DNA of 64,000 nucleotides, from positions 285,001 through 349,000 of the forward strand of contig JAXRKP010000239.1 in assembly GCA_037039925.1 (NCBI GenBank), given 5' to 3'. The notes beneath the pieces are model-generated. The model was not told the DNA's origin and made no database searches. It saw only the letters and a program-made list of their open reading frames with translations. Shown in pieces: positions 60,753 through 64,000 of the stretch; the stretch's first letter is position 1, and each line of letters starts with the position of its first letter. A program made the translations under genes and the position numbers. This DNA comes from Doris montereyensis (lineage: Eukaryota; Mollusca; Gastropoda; Nudibranchia; Dorididae).

Positions 60753-61035
60753 TATATGAAAGTCCCATAGGAACAAAGACGAGACAAACACAAGGAACAG
60801 ACAGAAAAAAATCCTGGCCATCATGGGGATCGAACTCTCGCGACCTCTACGTCGGCACCCATCGCCTCGCCATGTGAAGAAAACGTGCTACCAATCGAGC
60901 TAACCAGCTTTCTTCTCATGGCGAGGCGATGGGTGCCGCTGCAGAGATGGCGGGTTCGATCCTCTGGTGGCCAGGTATCTATTCCTTGTGTTTGTCTCGT
61001 GTTTGTTCCTATGGGGCTTTCATATTATCTTGTGT
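60753..61035. repeat. Palindromic foldback element with tRNA-like arms, copy 2
   Basis: Same architecture as the element at 37155: left GTCCCATAGGAACAAAGACG, right TTTGTTCCTATGGGGCTTTC. The minus strand reads GGTTAGCTCGATTGGTAGCA (A-box) then GAGTTCGATCCCCATGATGG (B-box). The inner arms CGGCACCCATCGCCTCGCCA and TGGCGAGGCGATGGGTGCCG are exact complements. Confidence 0.85.
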
Positions 61036-61289
61036 CATTACCTTCACTTCCGACATGCCCCCTGCCTCACTGTTTGTCTTTATCTACGATGTAAAAGTGA
61101 GTCTTTTACTCGGAGTTGAGCGTAGGGTAATCAGGAGTAGAGTCCCTGGTATTTCTTAGCATACGGCATAGTGTGGTAGTTTGCCAAATAGTTTGCCATT
61201 GCTTTCCACGCCACCTTTGGTTTTTGCCGAGTATGAATAGACCTAGCTACCCATTTCGCTGCTGGGTCGACAGGAGGGCCAGAAATTTT

Positions 61290-61657
<368 letters not shown>

Positions 61658-61904
61658 GCCCATCTTTTGGGAGTTGAGAAGTGCTTTGAATGCAATTGTG
61701 TAGGAAGGATATATAATGAAAAGTTAGAGAGCCTGCACTTGTGCCCGAATGGATGTATGGACATTAACTTATCTACCTTTATTGTTATTTAAAGCAAAAT
61801 TCATTTACGACAAAGGTAGAAGTAAATGTGTATTCAAATAAACATACCATCAAAAAAGTAACAAAACAAAACAAAAAGAAAGGGGAAAAACAGAAAGAAA
61901 AAGT

Positions 61905-62262
61905 CAAATGTAAATAAAGCAATTACACTGAAATAACAAATAAAACAATTACACTGAAATAACAAATAAAACAATTACACTGAAATAACAAATAAAACAA
62001 TTACACTGAAATAATAAATAAAACAATTACACTGAAATAACAAATAAAACAATTACACTGAAATAACAAATGAAACAATTACACTGAAATAATAAATAAA
62101 ACAATTACACTGAAATAACAAATAAAACAATTACACTGAAATAACAACTAAAACAATTACACTGAAATAACAAATAAAACAATTACATTGAAATAACAAA
62201 TAAAACAATTACACTGAAATAATAAAAATAACAATTACACTGAAATAACAAATAAAGCACAG
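61905..62262. repeat. 26-bp minisatellite, about 13 units
   Basis: The unit is ACAATTACACTGAAATAACA then AATAAA, with few changes. Confidence 0.95.
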
Positions 62263-63004
62263 GATGAAAACAAAACATAACAACACGTATATTATTATAC
62301 TTTGATAGGAAAAAACCCCATATCTGGAAGACAAGTGTGATAAAAGCAAAGTCTGGCTAACAGACACATTGAAAATGTAACCGAATATTATGTATGATGT
62401 TTTAAAAAAAATAATACAAATTGTAAAGTTAAAGTGAATGAAAATTCTAGAGATAATTTGAAGACGATAAATGTTTTTTTTTTTTTACCATAATTATTAT
62501 TTATATCGAAATATGTGATGCGAAAAGTAATAACTTTTAAATGGAATATTTATCTATTACTTTCTTTAAAATTAAAAAAATATATTATACATGTTGTGTG
62601 CATGAAAACGTTAATTCTTATGTCCATTTACACGATTTACCTACTTATACTTCTATGCATTTTTACACGTCTGTAAATCAAATTTCCCTCTGGGATGAAA
62701 TCAAGTATTTTTTGAATTGAATTGAATTGAATTGAATTGAATTGAGTTGAGTTGAATTGAATTGAATTGAATTGAATTGAATTGCATTGAGTTGAGTTGA
62801 ATTTTTGATGTGGAGGGACATAGATTAAAGCAAAATCGACTCAGGCGAAAACTTTTCAAAACTGATGAATCAATTATTTATTTAAACTTTAATACTAAGA
62901 GTTCCTTGTTATCCCTTAAAATAGAGAAATAGATGAGAGAGAAAGTCACATGTTTGTCAAATGACACATTTATTTTCAAACGGTTCAAGTAAAGACCAAC
63001 AATA
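62263..63004. other. No gene recognised
   Basis: AT-rich sequence around the TTGAA microsatellite. No coding or RNA signature. Confidence 0.6.
62712..62802. repeat. (TTGAA)n pentanucleotide microsatellite
   Basis: About 18 units of TTGAA with TTGAG and TTGCA variants. Confidence 0.95.
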
Positions 63005-63408
63005 TTTCATTCTTTATCAGTTCTCATTCTACCTTCCAGTGTATGCGTTTATATGCCCGAAATGATCTTTTTCCAGGCTGCCCCGTCCTGACAGTTTCTG
63101 TTTCCTTCCAAAAATGTTAAATTTGTTTGCATTAATGCCTCTTTTATATCTTCTTCCCATTTCTCCGAGGTCTGCCTCTACTGTATTCCCTACTGTGTAA
63201 AGTCCAGGTTTGACTGCCATAGAGGAGAGTAGGACAATAAACTGTGTTGTATAATGTCATTTTGGTTTTTGTTGACAATTCTTGTTTACCTACACATGCC
63301 TTTCCTAGATGGTTATATATTGCATTTGCCTTTAAATTCTCTGGCTGATTTCTTGTCTTAGTTTCCCCTCTGAGTTAATCATTACTCCTAGGTAATTGTA
63401 GCTTTGAA
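63005..63408 (-). pseudogene. RTE-like 3'-end fragment, copy E
   Basis: Minus strand: the LINE C-terminal coding end and tail (GSLEKDHFGHINAYTG, AVKPGLYTVGN). A short internal deletion lies near 63170. Confidence 0.8.
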
Positions 63409-63546
63409 GACCAACAATAACACTTTAAAGTCCTACCTTTCATTGACTTACGATGCCATTTGTGTAATCCAAAACAAATAATATAGATAACGTTGATGTT
63501 CTGTAACATTCCATGACATGACATTTCTCCCTTTCAACTCCCCAAA

Positions 63547-63880
63547 GGGGACGGTGGTCAAAGGCAAGATGCCAGCCTCTCAACCAAAAGATTTTCAGTT
63601 CGAGCCCCGACGGCTGAAAAATATTATCGAGTTTTATTGGAATATAGCCCCCCCCCCTCCCTGCCCCCTCCCCTGTTCCAGGTAGATGGATTGACTTCTA
63701 GTCCCATTGGAGACGGATGATACAAAGGAGGTCCCATGTACAGATCACAACACTCTGCCTGTTTTCAGAGCAGTCGGGGTAAAATTACACAATCTTACCA
63801 AAAAACCTCCGAGATCATCTTAGTTGTGGATGTGGGTAAAATAAAAATTAAAAAATCCCCCTCCCCCTCCCCTTCCCGAA
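63547..63880 (+). mobile_element. SINE family B, copy at the window end
   Basis: Head GGCAAGATGCCAGCCTCTCA, middle CCAGGTAGATGGATTGACTT, GGAGACGGATGATACAAAGG, and end GTTGTGGATGTGGGTAAAAT. Confidence 0.8.
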
Positions 63881-64000
63881 AGAAAAGCAAAACAAAACAC
63901 GGCTTTTACTACTACTAAGCACATTATTGAAGCATTTTGATTACATCCTTATCTGCCGACAGCCAAGAACTCCTTCTACCTTTAATGAACTGAGAAAGAC

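Overview
The window is animal genomic DNA. It is AT-rich and intron-rich, with canonical GT-AG splice sites, and is heavily loaded with retroelements, tRNA-derived SINEs, minisatellites and microsatellites. The RTE-like and CR1-like LINEs, the abundant CT/GTCT/ATCT tracts and the many TCTAGA/AGATCT-rich stretches fit a lophotrochozoan, most plausibly a gastropod mollusc. That placement is inference; no marker gene fixes the species.

Only one host gene can be supported: ARMC8 (armadillo repeat-containing 8, a scaffold subunit of the CTLH/GID E3 ubiquitin ligase), on the + strand. I rebuilt 18 exons from 17139 to the stop codon at 52602-52604. Together they give about 1,970 nt (about 656 codons), close to the length of vertebrate ARMC8. 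A long AT-rich 3' region follows, ending at a good polyadenylation site (AATAAA at 55956, GT-rich downstream element). The reading frame breaks in four exons, always by a 1-2 nt indel and never by a substituted stop. That pattern suggests consensus errors in a long-read assembly more than a dead gene, but both remain open.

Layout. 1-17138 is intergenic or 5' of ARMC8 and holds SINEs, a degenerate CR1-group LINE (5040-6720), an internally deleted PIF/Harbinger transposon with converging transposase and MADF pieces (6767-7284), an RTE-like LINE on the minus strand (8837-11811) and a second degenerate reverse-transcriptase element (12890-14215). 17139-52604 is ARMC8. Its introns contain two pogo/Tigger-type terminal-inverted-repeat elements (18285-19204 and 21137-21778), an RTE-like LINE with a perfect 10-bp target duplication placed 34 bp from an exon (29057-32145), another RTE copy (47015-48675), several SINE families and at least six minisatellite arrays that crowd the exons. 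52605-55985 is the probable 3' UTR. 55986-64000 holds only repeats, including a second copy of a tRNA-promoter-bearing palindrome also present at 37155-37440.

There is no operon, CRISPR array, prophage or multi-gene system here. The points most worth a second look are the indel pattern in ARMC8, two intronic tandem arrays whose every unit imitates a 3' splice site, the foldback tRNA-like elements, the mosaic SINE families, and the LINE insertion beside an ARMC8 acceptor.
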